Assembly: GCF_017876405.1 (NCBI RefSeq)
Contig: NZ_JAGINW010000001.1
Location: 5,655,203 to 5,719,202 of the forward strand
DNA: 64,000 nt
Direction of reading: 5' to 3'
From: Kibdelosporangium banguiense
GTDB lineage: Bacteria; Actinomycetota; Actinomycetes; Mycobacteriales; Pseudonocardiaceae
Shown here: positions 8,802 through 17,282 of the stretch, piece after piece
How positions within the stretch are numbered: the stretch's first letter is position 1
How the letters are laid out: the number at the start of each line of letters is the position of its first letter
Translations under genes and position numbers: made by a program
The notes under the pieces: generated by a model
Seen by the model: the letters and a program-made list of their open reading frames with translations, nothing else
Told to the model about the DNA's origin: nothing
The model's database searches: none

Positions 8802-11035
8802 GCGAGCTGACCGCCTCGCGCCCGGGCAGCCGCGCGGACCAGGTTGCGCAAAGCGGGTTCCACCTCGGCGTAGGCCCTGGTTTTCAGGCCGCAGTCCGGG
8901 TTGACCCACAGTCGCTCGGGCGGCACCACGTGCAGCGCGGCGATGAGTCGTTTGGCGATCTCGTCCTCCGACGGCACGCGCGAGGAATGGATGTCGTACA
9001 CGCCAGGCCCCACTCCACGGCCGAATTCCGCGGCGCGCAAGTCGTCGATCACCTGCATGTGCGACCGGGCCGCCTCGATCGTGGTGACGTCCGCGTCGAG
9101 CCCGTCGATGGCATCGATGACGTCGCCGAACTCCGAGTAGCAGAGATGGGTGTGGATCTGGGTGCCTGGCGCGGCTGCGGCGGTCGCCAGCCGGAAGGCC
9201 CCGACCGCCCAGCTCAGGTACTCCTTGCGATCCTTGGCGCGCAACGGCAACAGCTCCCGCAGAGCCGGCTCGTCCATCTGCACGATCCAGATCCCGGCCT
9301 GCTCCAGGTCCGCCACCTCGTCGCGCAGGGCCAGGGCAACCTGGTCGGCGGTCTGGGCCAGTGGCTGGTCCACGCGGACGAACGACCAGGCCAGGATGGT
9401 CACCGGCCCGGTGAGCATGCCCTTGACCGGTTTGCCGGTCAGCGACTGGGCGTACGAACTCCACTCGACCGTGATCGGCGCCTGGCGGGAGACATCCCCG
9501 TGCAGAATCGGCGGGCGGACACACCGCGATCCGTAGGACTGCACCCAGCCGTGTTCGGTGGTCGCGAACCCGTCGAGGTGTTCGGCGAAGTACTGCACCA
9601 TGTCGTTGCGCTCAGGCTCGCCGTGCACCAGGACGTCCAGGCCAAGCCGCTCCTGCAGCCGGATCACCCGGCCGATCTCGGCCCGCATCCGCCTGCGGTA
9701 CTCCGACTCGGACAACCGGCCGGCACGCAGGTCGGCCCGGGCCCGCCGGACGTCAGGCGTCTGGGGGAACGATCCGATGGTCGTCGTGGCCAACGAGGGC
9801 AACCCCAGCCGCGCGCGTTGCGCGTGTTCCCGCTCCGAATAAGGGGCGCGACGGCGTTTCTGCTCGTCGATCGGTTCACTGGCTCGCCGAGCTGAGGTGG
9901 TCTGATGCTTGTGGTTGGCCGATGCTCCCGACTGCAGCGCACGATTGAGCTCGACGACCTCGTCGACCTTCTGCCGGGCAAAGGCAAGCCGCGCTCGAAC
10001 ATCTTGGTCAAGACCCGTTTCGGCGTCCACGTCGTAGGGCACGTGCAACAGGGAGCAGGACGTCGACACAGCGAGCTCCCCGACCGAGCCGGCCATTGCC
10101 GCACAACGGGACAATGCCTGGTCGACGTCGGTACGCCACACGTTGCGTCCGTCGACCACGCCCGCGACAACGGTCTTGGTGCGTAGACCAGGCATTTCGG
10201 AGAGCTCGAACGCGAGTTCCGGGGCGGACACCAAGTCGATCGAGACCGCCTCGGCACCCGACTCCGCCAGGATCGGCAAGGCCGGTCCTGGATCGCCGAA
10301 GTACCCTGCCACCAGTAGTTTCGGCCGATTGGTCGCGGCGGTGACGCGGGCGTACACATCCCGCAACGCGCAGAGTTCGGCTGCGGAACGGTCAGCGGCG
10401 AAAGCTGGCTCATCCAACTGCACCCAGTCCGCGCCCGCCTCGTGGAGTTGTTCGAGCAACTCGATGTAGCACTCGGCCAACGAATCAGCCAGCTTCAAGG
10501 GGGTGAACCCGTCCGGTGAACCAGGCGCGGGCTTGGCCAGCAGCAGAAAGGTCAACGGCCCCAGCAGGACCGGCCGGGTCCGCACGCCGAGCCGCATCGC
10601 CTCCTCGAACTCGTCCACCGGCTTGCGTCCGGCCAGCGTGAACCTGGTGTCCGGCGCGAGTTCGGGCACCAGGTAGTGGTAGTTGGTGTCGAACCATTTG
10701 GTCAGCTCGAGCGGCGCGAGGTCGGGCCGTCCCCTGGCCATCGCGAAGTACCTGTCCAATTCGGACAGTCCGGTGTCCTGGAACCTTTCCGGTACGGCAC
10801 CGAACAGCGTGGCCGTGTCCAGAACGTGGTCGTAGTAGGAGAATGTGTTGCCGGGCACGGAGTCGAGGCCACGGCGGGCAAGTTCCTGCCAGGTGGAAGC
10901 ACGTAGCTCGGCCGCGGTGGTGGTCAGTTCGTCCGCGCTGATCTGGTCCGCCCAATACGCCTCCACGGCCCGCTTGAGCTCCCGGCGCGGCCCGATCCGG
11001 GGATACCCGAGCACGGTGGCACCGATCTGCGACAT
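8798..11035 (-). CDS. metE: Cobalamin-independent methionine synthase
   Basis: This 745-residue protein has the usual length for MetE (about 750). It starts at ATG 11033-11035 behind a strong GGAGGAGG site; the frame runs further upstream but the family begins at this MSQIGATVLGYPRIG. The C-terminal catalytic domain carries the zinc ligands: the H-x-C pair of HTHLCYSEF, then the Glu of TTIEAARS, and finally the Cys of VNPDCGLKTR. The enzyme transfers the methyl of 5-methyltetrahydropteroyl-polyglutamate to homocysteine. It lies directly downstream of the phzG-phzB operon (110-base gap containing a perfect hairpin) and is translationally coupled to cysQ. It may supply methionine and hence SAM for the cluster methyltransferase, but could also be housekeeping. 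Confidence 0.95.
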   Translation of the reverse strand: MSQIGATVLGYPRIGPRRELKRAVEAYWADQISADELTTTAAELRASTWQELARRGLDSVPGNTFSYYDHVLDTATLFGAVPERFQDTGLSELDRYFAMARGRPDLAPLELTKWFDTNYHYLVPELAPDTRFTLAGRKPVDEFEEAMRLGVRTRPVLLGPLTFLLLAKPAPGSPDGFTPLKLADSLAECYIELLEQLHEAGADWVQLDEPAFAADRSAAELCALRDVYARVTAATNRPKLLVAGYFGDPGPALPILAESGAEAVSIDLVSAPELAFELSEMPGLRTKTVVAGVVDGRNVWRTDVDQALSRCAAMAGSVGELAVSTSCSLLHVPYDVDAETGLDQDVRARLAFARQKVDEVVELNRALQSGASANHKHQTTSARRASEPIDEQKRRRAPYSEREHAQRARLGLPSLATTTIGSFPQTPDVRRARADLRAGRLSESEYRRRMRAEIGRVIRLQERLGLDVLVHGEPERNDMVQYFAEHLDGFATTEHGWVQSYGSRCVRPPILHGDVSRQAPITVEWSSYAQSLTGKPVKGMLTGPVTILAWSFVRVDQPLAQTADQVALALRDEVADLEQAGIWIVQMDEPALRELLPLRAKDRKEYLSWAVGAFRLATAAAAPGTQIHTHLCYSEFGDVIDAIDGLDADVTTIEAARSHMQVIDDLRAAEFGRGVGPGVYDIHSSRVPSEDEIAKRLIAALHVVPPERLWVNPDCGLKTRAYAEVEPALRNLVRAAARARGGQLA

Positions 11036-11073
11036 CGTCCTGTCCTCCTCCAGTAACGGTGACTCAGTACGTT

Positions 11074-11098
11074 TGCCCCCAATGCCACATTGGGGGCA
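11074..11098. terminator. Perfect 11-bp inverted repeat between phzG and metE
   Basis: The arms TGCCCCCAATG and CATTGGGGGCA enclose a 3-base loop. It lies 39 bases upstream of the metE start and 47 bases after the phzG stop on the minus strand. It has no T-tract, as is common for actinomycete terminators. It could end the phz minus-strand transcript or act as an operator for metE. Confidence 0.5.
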
Positions 11099-11144
11099 TC
11101 TCACACAGAACGTGTACCCGCGTCCGGCCCGGACCTCACCTCTC

Positions 11145-11765
11145 TCAGGGTTGCAGGCGAACGGCCGACCACCCCTCCGCCGAACGGTCGTAACGCAGGC
11201 GTTGGTAGAGCCGGTCCGGTGTGCTCTGCCAGAACTCCAACGTGTCGGGCACGAGCTCGTAGGCCACCCACGTCTCCGGACGAGGTAACGGCTTGCCGGC
11301 GGCGCCGAGCTGTTCGGCCTTGGCCCGCAACGCGTCCTCGTCGATCAGTGGCTCACTTTGGTGTGCGGCAACCGACATCGGGTGGGTGCTGACCGGCCTG
11401 GCGTACCAGATCGTGTCGGCCTCCTGCGCCGGCAGCTGCTCGACCCGGCCGGACACGGTGACCTGTTGGTTGGTCTCGCGCCAGTACAACACGCCGGACG
11501 CCCGGCCGGTGGCCGCGATGTCCCGGCCCTTGGGGCTGACCGAGTGGCTGGTGAAGACCAGGCCGCGGTCGCTCACCCGCAGTGTCTGGATCATCCGGCT
11601 GGACGGCTTGCCGTCCGCGGCGACCGTGGCGAGCGCTATCGCGCCCGGTTCCTGGACACCTCGCTCGCCGGCCGTGGTCAGCCAGTCGCGCAGCAAGGTG
11701 ATCGGATCGGCCGCCGGGTGCCGGAACTCGGCGCCCACCGGACTGAATGCTGTGTTCACGCCCAT
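11145..11765 (-). CDS. phzG: PhzG-type FMN-dependent oxidase (pyridoxamine-phosphate oxidase fold)
   Basis: This 206-residue protein starts at ATG 11763-11765 and overlaps the phzF stop by 10 bases. It has the split-barrel FMN-binding fold of PdxH/PhzG: ALATVAADGKPSSRMIQTLR, VFTSHSVSPKGRDI, GVLYWRETNQQVTVSGRVEQ, and a C-terminal FWQSTPDRLYQRLRY. PhzG oxidises dihydro- and tetrahydrophenazine intermediates to the aromatic ring system at the end of the core pathway. Position directly after phzF in a phz operon favours PhzG over a housekeeping pyridoxamine-phosphate oxidase. Confidence 0.88.
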   Translation of the reverse strand: MGVNTAFSPVGAEFRHPAADPITLLRDWLTTAGERGVQEPGAIALATVAADGKPSSRMIQTLRVSDRGLVFTSHSVSPKGRDIAATGRASGVLYWRETNQQVTVSGRVEQLPAQEADTIWYARPVSTHPMSVAAHQSEPLIDEDALRAKAEQLGAAGKPLPRPETWVAYELVPDTLEFWQSTPDRLYQRLRYDRSAEGWSAVRLQP

Positions 11766-12604
11766 GGCAGTCCTCCGTTCGGGGCGAATTCGCCGCGGGC
11801 CACCACCACCGCCGAGCCGGCGACCTCGATCAGGCCGAACCGGCCGGCCGAGCCGGTCACCCTGGCCCGCATCAACGAGGGCCGGCCCATTTCCACGCCC
11901 TGCCAGATGTCCACCTGGTCGCCGTAACCGATCTGGTTGTGCCGCAACAGGTGCACCGCGAGCGGTCCGGCGGCCGAACCGGTCGCCGCGTCCTCGGCCA
12001 CGCCGTAGGCGGGAGAGAACATCCTTGCCCGCCAATGGCCTTCAGCAGGTGCGAAGCAGTTCACGGCCACGTCCAAGTGCTCGGCCAGGGCACGCTGGTC
12101 CGGCCGGACCGCCGAGAGTGCGGCGACACTTGCCAGGCCGACGAACACGTGCCTGGGACCGTTGCGGTAGATGTCCACAGGGAGTGTCGATTCGGACAGT
12201 CCCAGCGCGGACAACAGATGCTCGGTGTGCTCGTAGGGTTCCCAGGTCGGTACTGGCTGGCACATGGTGGCCGATGAAGCAGAACCGTTGTGGTCCAAGG
12301 TGAACGGGATCGTGCCCATCGCGGTTTCCAGTCGCAGTGACGACCTGCCCGCACCCAGCACGGCCGCGGTCCCCAGCAGGGGATGGCCGGCGAACGGCAA
12401 CTCGTTGACCGGGGTGAAGATCCGTACTCGCGCGTCGCCGTCGTTCTCGGGCGGCAGCACGAATGTGGTCTCTGAGAGGTTCATCTCGCGGGCGATCCGC
12501 TGCATGCCGTCGGCCGGGATGCCCGTCGCGTCGAGGAACACCGCCACCGGGTTGCCCTGCAACGGCTCCTCGGTGAACACGTCCGCGATCGCATAGCCGG
12601 TCAT
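11756..12604 (-). CDS. phzF: PhzF trans-2,3-dihydro-3-hydroxyanthranilate isomerase
   Basis: This 282-residue protein starts at ATG 12602-12604, overlapping the upstream stop by 4 bases (ATGA). It has the diaminopimelate-epimerase-like two-domain fold: FTEEPLQGNPVAVFL at the N-terminus, the catalytic Glu in REMNLSETTF (about residue 45), and RIFTPVNELPFAGHPLLGTA. The C-terminal domain shows MFSPAYGVAEDAATGSAAGP. PhzF isomerises DHHA to the aminoketone that dimerises to the phenazine scaffold. It is part of the minus-strand operon phzB-small gene-phzF-phzG. Confidence 0.93.
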   Translation of the reverse strand: MTGYAIADVFTEEPLQGNPVAVFLDATGIPADGMQRIAREMNLSETTFVLPPENDGDARVRIFTPVNELPFAGHPLLGTAAVLGAGRSSLRLETAMGTIPFTLDHNGSASSATMCQPVPTWEPYEHTEHLLSALGLSESTLPVDIYRNGPRHVFVGLASVAALSAVRPDQRALAEHLDVAVNCFAPAEGHWRARMFSPAYGVAEDAATGSAAGPLAVHLLRHNQIGYGDQVDIWQGVEMGRPSLMRARVTGSAGRFGLIEVAGSAVVVARGEFAPNGGLPWA

Positions 12605-12906
12605 CCGAGACTCCTTGCCAGAAGGGGATTCACAACCGCTTCGGCCACTGTGAAGGATTGGCGTTCGGCCGGCGGGCGGCCGATCAGCTCGGCCGCCCGG
12701 TTGGGTGGCAGCGGGCCGTCGGGCTCGCTGTCCCATACCATCACCGCGCCCCAACGATTGGCGTCACGGTCGGCGATCCACAGCTTCAAACACAGTTCCG
12801 GTACGTCCCGCCACGCCTGCACGCCTTCCGTGCGTAACTGGTCGTGCAGGGAGTCCACGGTCTGCCCGGACCCGTCGAGCTGCCACCACGCCACAGTGAT
12901 GTACAT
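12601..12906 (-). CDS. Small dimeric alpha/beta-barrel (YdhR-like) protein in the phz operon
   Basis: This 101-residue protein starts at ATG 12904-12906, one base after the phzB stop, and overlaps phzF by 4 bases, so it is certainly co-translated with phenazine genes. The sequence (MYITVAWWQLDGSG, then LKLWIADRDANRWGAVMVWD) resembles the ferredoxin-like alpha/beta barrel of YdhR and antibiotic-biosynthesis monooxygenase proteins. No metal or cofactor motif is visible. It is not one of the standard phz genes, so it may be a cofactor-free oxygenase acting on a phenazine, or a chaperone for an unstable intermediate. The function is unproven. Confidence 0.65.
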   Translation of the reverse strand: MYITVAWWQLDGSGQTVDSLHDQLRTEGVQAWRDVPELCLKLWIADRDANRWGAVMVWDSEPDGPLPPNRAAELIGRPPAERQSFTVAEAVVNPLLARSLG

Positions 12907-12907
12907 G

Positions 12908-13399
12908 TCACTTGTCCGCCGGGATCTCGCCGCGCTGGACCTTCGGTATGTCGAGGCCCAGTGCGCGCATCTGCATCACCGGGTTCATGTACTCCCGCTG
13001 TTCTTTGATCTTGCCGTCCTCCAACCGGAAGTAGTGCAGGAAGTGGTTGCGATAGTGGCCGACCGGGTGGCCCGGGAAGATGATCTTGCCTTCACCGTCG
13101 CACTCCACCCAGAAGCGGCCGGGGTCCTGGGTCTCGAAGACCTCGATGTTGTACCAGCGCCAGTCCGGCAGGCTTTCCAGTGACCACACCGCGTGCTTGG
13201 CCAGCTTGTCGATCCCGCTGATCACGATCGGCTCACCGGTCTCGGTGGTCCACAGGCCCGCGCTGCCGTCCTCGGCGAACAACTCGTGCCGGGTCAGCCG
13301 CTTCTGTCCGGCGATCTGGTCCAGGTACGCCTCGACCACGGCCCGGTTGCGTTCGCGCAGTTCCACGTCGGTGCCGAAACCCTTGGTGGTACTGGTCAT
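12908..13399 (-). CDS. phzB: PhzA/PhzB phenazine scaffold-condensing protein
   Basis: This 163-residue protein has the usual PhzA/B length. It starts at ATG 13397-13399 behind GGAGCTGGGAAGG. The NTF2-like fold is recognisable from ELRERNRAVVEAYLDQIAG, RHELFAEDGSAGLWTTETGE, FWVECDGEGKIIFPG and the C-terminal REYMNPVMQMRALGLDIP, which is almost diagnostic. It catalyses condensation of two aminocyclohexenone carboxylates to a tricyclic phenazine precursor. Only one copy is present here, as in other actinomycetes, whereas Pseudomonas has separate phzA and phzB. It is the first gene of the minus-strand operon, divergent from phzC. Confidence 0.95.
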   Translation of the reverse strand: MTSTTKGFGTDVELRERNRAVVEAYLDQIAGQKRLTRHELFAEDGSAGLWTTETGEPIVISGIDKLAKHAVWSLESLPDWRWYNIEVFETQDPGRFWVECDGEGKIIFPGHPVGHYRNHFLHYFRLEDGKIKEQREYMNPVMQMRALGLDIPKVQRGEIPADK

Positions 13400-13494
13400 C
13401 CTTCCCAGCTCCGTCCTTTTCGGAATACACTTGTCCAGGTATCTTTCGTTGTACGGCAAGCCTTATCGTCCGGCAAGCGTGTCAAAGCCTGATC

Positions 13495-13523
13495 GTCCAA
13501 CTGTGTACCCGCACCGGTTGGAC
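13495..13523. promoter_or_regulatory. StrR-family operator GTCCAA-N17-TTGGAC in the phzB/phzC promoter region
   Basis: The site is GTCCAACTG, 11 bases, CGGTTGGAC: a perfect 9-bp inverted repeat. It matches the GTCCAR-N17-TTGGAC consensus bound by StrR-like regulators of glycopeptide clusters (Bbr, Dbv4, Tei15*). It sits in the divergent phzB/phzC region (13400-13592), about 70 bases from the phzC start and 96 from phzB. An identical half-site pair with the same spacing occurs at 18378-18406. Confidence 0.88.
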
Positions 13524-13592
13524 GTGGTTTTCACGCCGTTGACGTGATCCACGCGCCGTCGTTAGTTTTCGAGGATTGCATTGGAGGAGAAC

Positions 13593-14756
13593 ATGTCCAA
13601 TCTCAATCCGGCCGTCGAGGCCAAGCTGCAACCGCCGTGGGACGACCCCCAGCACGTCCGGGATGTGCGTCACCAGCTCGGCGCCAGCCCGCCGCTGGTG
13701 ACCCTGGCGGATGTCGAGTTGTTACGGCGTGATCTGGCGCAGGTCGCGGCCGGTCGCGCCAAGGTGATCCAGGCCGGTGACTGTGCTGAGGACCCGGCGG
13801 ACGCGAACGCCACGGGTGTCGCCCGCCGCGTCGGGCTGATCGAGATGCTTGCCGGAGTGCTGCGGATGATCGCGCGACGCCCGGTCGTGGCCACCGGCCG
13901 AATGGCAGGCCAGTTCGGCAAACCGCGCTCCAAACCCACTCAGCAGGTGGGGGATCGCGAGCTGCCGGTCTACCGCGGGCACATGGTCAACGGCCCCGAG
14001 CCCGACCTGCGGGCCCGCAGACCCGACCCGGACCGGCTCATCACCGGGTACGACGCCGCCCGGCGTGTGATGGCTCACCTCGGGTGGACCGACCGGCCGA
14101 CGCCACTGGCCGGCGACCTGCCGGTCTGGACCAGCCATGAGGCGTTGCTGCTCGACTACGAGATTCCCATGGTGCGCGAACAGGATGACGGCCGGCTGTT
14201 GCTGACATCCACGCACTGGCCGTGGATCGGTGAACGCACTCGGCATGCCGACGGCGCGCACATGGATCTGCTCGCCAAGGTGCTGAACCCGGTGGCCTGC
14301 AAGGTCGGGCCGACCGCTACGCCTGAGGAGGTGCTCGCGATCTGTGCCCGGCTGGACCCGGCGCAAGAGCCAGGCCGGCTGACCCTGATCGCCCGAATGG
14401 GTGCCGACGCGGTGGGCGACGTGTTGCCTCCGTTGGCCGCCGCGGTCCGGGAAGCCGGATACCCGGTCATCTGGCTGTGTGATCCGATGCACGCCAACAC
14501 AACCGTGTCGCCGGAGGGCCTCAAGACCCGGTTCGTCGACACGATCGTGGAGGAGACCGCGGCGTTCCAGGAAGCGGTCAGCCGGGCCGGAGCCGTGGCA
14601 GGCGGGCTGCACCTGGAGACCGCGACCGAGGACGTGACCGAGTGCGTCGCCTGCGAGACCGACGTGGGCCAGGTCGGCGACAAGTACACGAGCCTCTGTG
14701 ATCCCAGGCTCAATCCGGGACAGGCCCTGCGGGTCGTCTCGGCCTGGACCGGCTGA
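13593..14756 (+). CDS. phzC: PhzC, class II 3-deoxy-D-arabino-heptulosonate 7-phosphate synthase
   Basis: This 387-residue protein starts at ATG 13593 behind TTGGAGGAGA; an in-frame TTG four codons earlier overlaps the ribosome site. It is a plant-type (class II) DAHP synthase: QAGDCAEDPADANATG, then GRMAGQFGKPRSKP, THWPWIGERTRH and VGPTATPEEVLAIC, ending LNPGQALRVV. The enzyme condenses PEP and erythrose-4-phosphate, pushing carbon into chorismate for phenazine synthesis. Cluster copies are generally shorter than the housekeeping enzyme. It is the first gene of the plus-strand operon phzC-phzD-phzE. Confidence 0.95.
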   Translation: MSNLNPAVEAKLQPPWDDPQHVRDVRHQLGASPPLVTLADVELLRRDLAQVAAGRAKVIQAGDCAEDPADANATGVARRVGLIEMLAGVLRMIARRPVVATGRMAGQFGKPRSKPTQQVGDRELPVYRGHMVNGPEPDLRARRPDPDRLITGYDAARRVMAHLGWTDRPTPLAGDLPVWTSHEALLLDYEIPMVREQDDGRLLLTSTHWPWIGERTRHADGAHMDLLAKVLNPVACKVGPTATPEEVLAICARLDPAQEPGRLTLIARMGADAVGDVLPPLAAAVREAGYPVIWLCDPMHANTTVSPEGLKTRFVDTIVEETAAFQEAVSRAGAVAGGLHLETATEDVTECVACETDVGQVGDKYTSLCDPRLNPGQALRVVSAWTG

Positions 14757-14773
14757 CCCGAGAGGAGGACGAC

Positions 14774-15397
14774 ATGCCAGGGCTGGCAACGATCGAGCCC
14801 TACTGCCTGCCGACAGCGGGGGAGCTGCCGGACAACATCGCCGGCTGGGATCTCGATCCAGGCCGTGCGGTGCTGCTGATCCACGACATGCAGCGCTACT
14901 TCATGCGCCCGTTTCCCGGCGTGGTCGCAGAACCACTGGTCGCCAACTGCTCGCGGCTGGTCGAGTTCGCCCGCGGCCATGGCATGCAGGTGTGTTACAG
15001 CGCACAGCCTGGCGGCATGGACAGCGAGCAACGCGGGCTGCTCAAGGACTTCTGGGGCCCGGGAATGCGAGTCGACCCGGCCGACCGGCAGCTGGTCGAA
15101 CCACTGGCCGAGCAGCCGGGGGACTGGATGCTCACCAAGTGGCGGTACAGCGCCTTCGTCCACTCTGATCTGTTGCAGCGGATGCGATGGGCCGGGCGGA
15201 ACCAGTTGGTGGTCTGCGGTGTGTACGCACATGTCGGTGTGCTGATGACGGCCGTGGAGGCGTTCAGCAACGACATCGAGACCTTCCTCGTGGCCGACGC
15301 GGTGGCGGACTTCTCTGCCGATCACCATCGGATGGCAGTGAGCTATGCGGCGCAACGGTGTGCGGTGGTGAAGACGACGAAGGAGATGACGGCGTGA
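14774..15397 (+). CDS. phzD: PhzD isochorismatase (2-amino-2-deoxyisochorismate hydrolase)
   Basis: This 207-residue protein starts at ATG 14774 behind GAGAGGAGG. It is a PhzD-type isochorismatase: the catalytic Asp is in LIHDMQRYFMRPF (about residue 38), the catalytic Lys in MLTKWRYSAF (about 122), and the C-terminal LVVCGVYAHVGVLMTAVEA and VADFSADHHRMAV complete the fold. It hydrolyses ADIC to trans-2,3-dihydro-3-hydroxyanthranilate and pyruvate. The stop overlaps the phzE GTG start by 4 bases. Confidence 0.96.
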   Translation: MPGLATIEPYCLPTAGELPDNIAGWDLDPGRAVLLIHDMQRYFMRPFPGVVAEPLVANCSRLVEFARGHGMQVCYSAQPGGMDSEQRGLLKDFWGPGMRVDPADRQLVEPLAEQPGDWMLTKWRYSAFVHSDLLQRMRWAGRNQLVVCGVYAHVGVLMTAVEAFSNDIETFLVADAVADFSADHHRMAVSYAAQRCAVVKTTKEMTA

Positions 15398-17241
15398 CCG
15401 CACTGCTGGAGCGGATCCTGGCGGCCGACCCACCGTCGTTCGCGTTGCTGCACCGCCCGGACTCGGGCACCCGCGGCGTGCTCGACGTGCTGGTCGGCGA
15501 CGTGTCCACCCCCGGTGCGCTGGCTGACATCCCCTTGCGGGACAACGTTTCCGGTCCAGACGTCCTCGCGGTCGTGCCATACCGGCAGATCGCCGAACGT
15601 GGCTACGACTGCGTGGACGACGGCACGCCGCTGCTGGCGATGACTGTCACCGAACACGCTCAAGTGTCCACTGTGGAAGTGCTGGCCAAGCTGCCGGACG
15701 CGCCGACTCCGGTGCGGGACGGGCACTTCGACGTCAGTGACGAGGAGTACGCCGATATCGTCCGCCGGATCGTCGATGCCGAGATCGGTGCCGGGGTCGG
15801 GGCGAACTTCGTGGTGAAGCGGTCATACGTGGCGCAGTTGCAGGGCTGTCAGCCGGACGGCGCGCTTTCGGTGTTCCGCAGGCTGCTGGACCACGAGTCC
15901 GGCGCGTACTGGACCTTCGTCGTACACACCGGCGAGCACACCTTCGTCGGCGCCACGCCTGAACGGCACGTGAGCCTGCTCGACGGCAAGGCGGTGATGA
16001 CTCCCATCAGCGGCACCTACCGTTATCCCGCCGGTGGTCCGGACCGCGCGGAGGTGATGGACTTTCTCGCTGACGACAAGGAGACCGACGAGCTGTACAT
16101 GGTGCTCGACGAGGAACTCAAGATGATGGGCGGCATCTGCGACGCAGGTGGCCGGGTCAGTGGCCCGTACTTGCGCGAGATGACAAAGGTGGCGCACACC
16201 GAGTACTTCATCGAGGGCGACAGCTTCCGCGATCCGCGTGACGTGCTGCGGCAGACGCTGTTCTCACCCGCGGTCACCGGCAGCCCGCTGGAGAGCGCGT
16301 GCCGGGTGATCGCCGAGTACGAGCCACACGGCCGCGGCTACTACAGCGGCGTGCTCGCTCTCATCGGCCGCGACGAGCAGGGCAGGCGCACGCTCGACTC
16401 GTCGATCCTCATCCGAACCGCCGACATCGACCGCGCTGGCCGGATCGCCATCGGAACGGGCGCGACGCTCGTGCGCCACTCTGACCCGGACGCGGAGGTA
16501 GCCGAGACGCGTGCCAAAGCCGCCGGTCTGATCAACGCCCTGGACGCGGGCGGCAGGTTCGGCCAGGACCCGGGAGTGCTCGACGCTCTCGCGGCCCGCA
16601 ACCAGACCGTCGCCCGCTACTGGCTGGCAGATGCGAGCGGCGAGCCCACGCAGGTGGACGCACTGGCCAGCCGCCGTGTGCTGGTGATCGATGCCGAGGA
16701 CACGTTCACCCTGATGATCGGCCACCAGCTGCGGTCACTGGGGCTGGACGTCACCGTCCGCAGGTTCGACGAGAGCTACCGGTTCGACGGCTACGACGTC
16801 GTGGTCCTGGGCCCTGGTCCGGGCGATCCGCGCGACGGTGGTCATCCCAAGATCGCCCACCTGCGGCAGGCGGTGGACACCTTGCTGGAGCGCGGCACTC
16901 CGTTTCTCGCGGTATGCCTGAGCCATCAGGCCCTGTGTGTGCGGCTCGGGCTGGACCTGGTCCGCCGGGACGTCCCCAACCAGGGCGCGCAGCGCACGAT
17001 CGACCTGTTCGGCAGGCAGCGCGTGGCCGGCTTCTACAACACCTTCGCCGCCCGGTCAGGTCAGGACAAAGTGGACTGCCCCGGTATCGGGGGAGTCGAG
17101 GTCTGCCGTGATCCGCATACCGGGGAGGTACACGCGTTGCGCGGTCCGCGATTTTCCTCGCTGCAGTTTCATGCCGAATCGATCCTTACCCGCGACGGCG
17201 TGGACATCCTCGCCGATCGGATGCGGGAATTGCTGGAATGA
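15394..17241 (+). CDS. phzE: PhzE 2-amino-2-desoxyisochorismate synthase
   Basis: This 615-residue protein starts at GTG 15394, coupled to phzD. The N-terminal two thirds are an anthranilate-synthase-I/chorismate-binding domain (FVVKRSYVAQL, VGATPERHVSLLDGKAVMTP, PISGTYRYPAG, SACRVIAEYEPHGRGYYSG). The C-terminal third is a class I glutamine amidotransferase with catalytic Cys508 in FLAVCLSHQALC and the His/Glu pair in LQFHAESI. PhzE converts chorismate and glutamine-derived ammonia to ADIC. The fused architecture and CLSHQ variant of the elbow fit PhzE rather than TrpE/TrpG. It ends convergently with the StrR-like regulator, 41 bases apart. Confidence 0.96.
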   Translation: MTALLERILAADPPSFALLHRPDSGTRGVLDVLVGDVSTPGALADIPLRDNVSGPDVLAVVPYRQIAERGYDCVDDGTPLLAMTVTEHAQVSTVEVLAKLPDAPTPVRDGHFDVSDEEYADIVRRIVDAEIGAGVGANFVVKRSYVAQLQGCQPDGALSVFRRLLDHESGAYWTFVVHTGEHTFVGATPERHVSLLDGKAVMTPISGTYRYPAGGPDRAEVMDFLADDKETDELYMVLDEELKMMGGICDAGGRVSGPYLREMTKVAHTEYFIEGDSFRDPRDVLRQTLFSPAVTGSPLESACRVIAEYEPHGRGYYSGVLALIGRDEQGRRTLDSSILIRTADIDRAGRIAIGTGATLVRHSDPDAEVAETRAKAAGLINALDAGGRFGQDPGVLDALAARNQTVARYWLADASGEPTQVDALASRRVLVIDAEDTFTLMIGHQLRSLGLDVTVRRFDESYRFDGYDVVVLGPGPGDPRDGGHPKIAHLRQAVDTLLERGTPFLAVCLSHQALCVRLGLDLVRRDVPNQGAQRTIDLFGRQRVAGFYNTFAARSGQDKVDCPGIGGVEVCRDPHTGEVHALRGPRFSSLQFHAESILTRDGVDILADRMRELLE

Positions 17242-17282
17242 CGTGTCGCCGGTAGGGTTATCGAAACGGTGTGACGGTAATT

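Noticed and set aside
8022..9524. 500-codon minus-strand frame
   Set aside because: Only its last 259 codons are the CysQ-like gene; the part before ATG 8799-8801 runs antisense-frame through metE and has no protein-like features.
11036..11144. Riboswitch upstream of metE
   Set aside because: Only a simple perfect hairpin is visible; I cannot find the conserved core of a SAM or cobalamin riboswitch.
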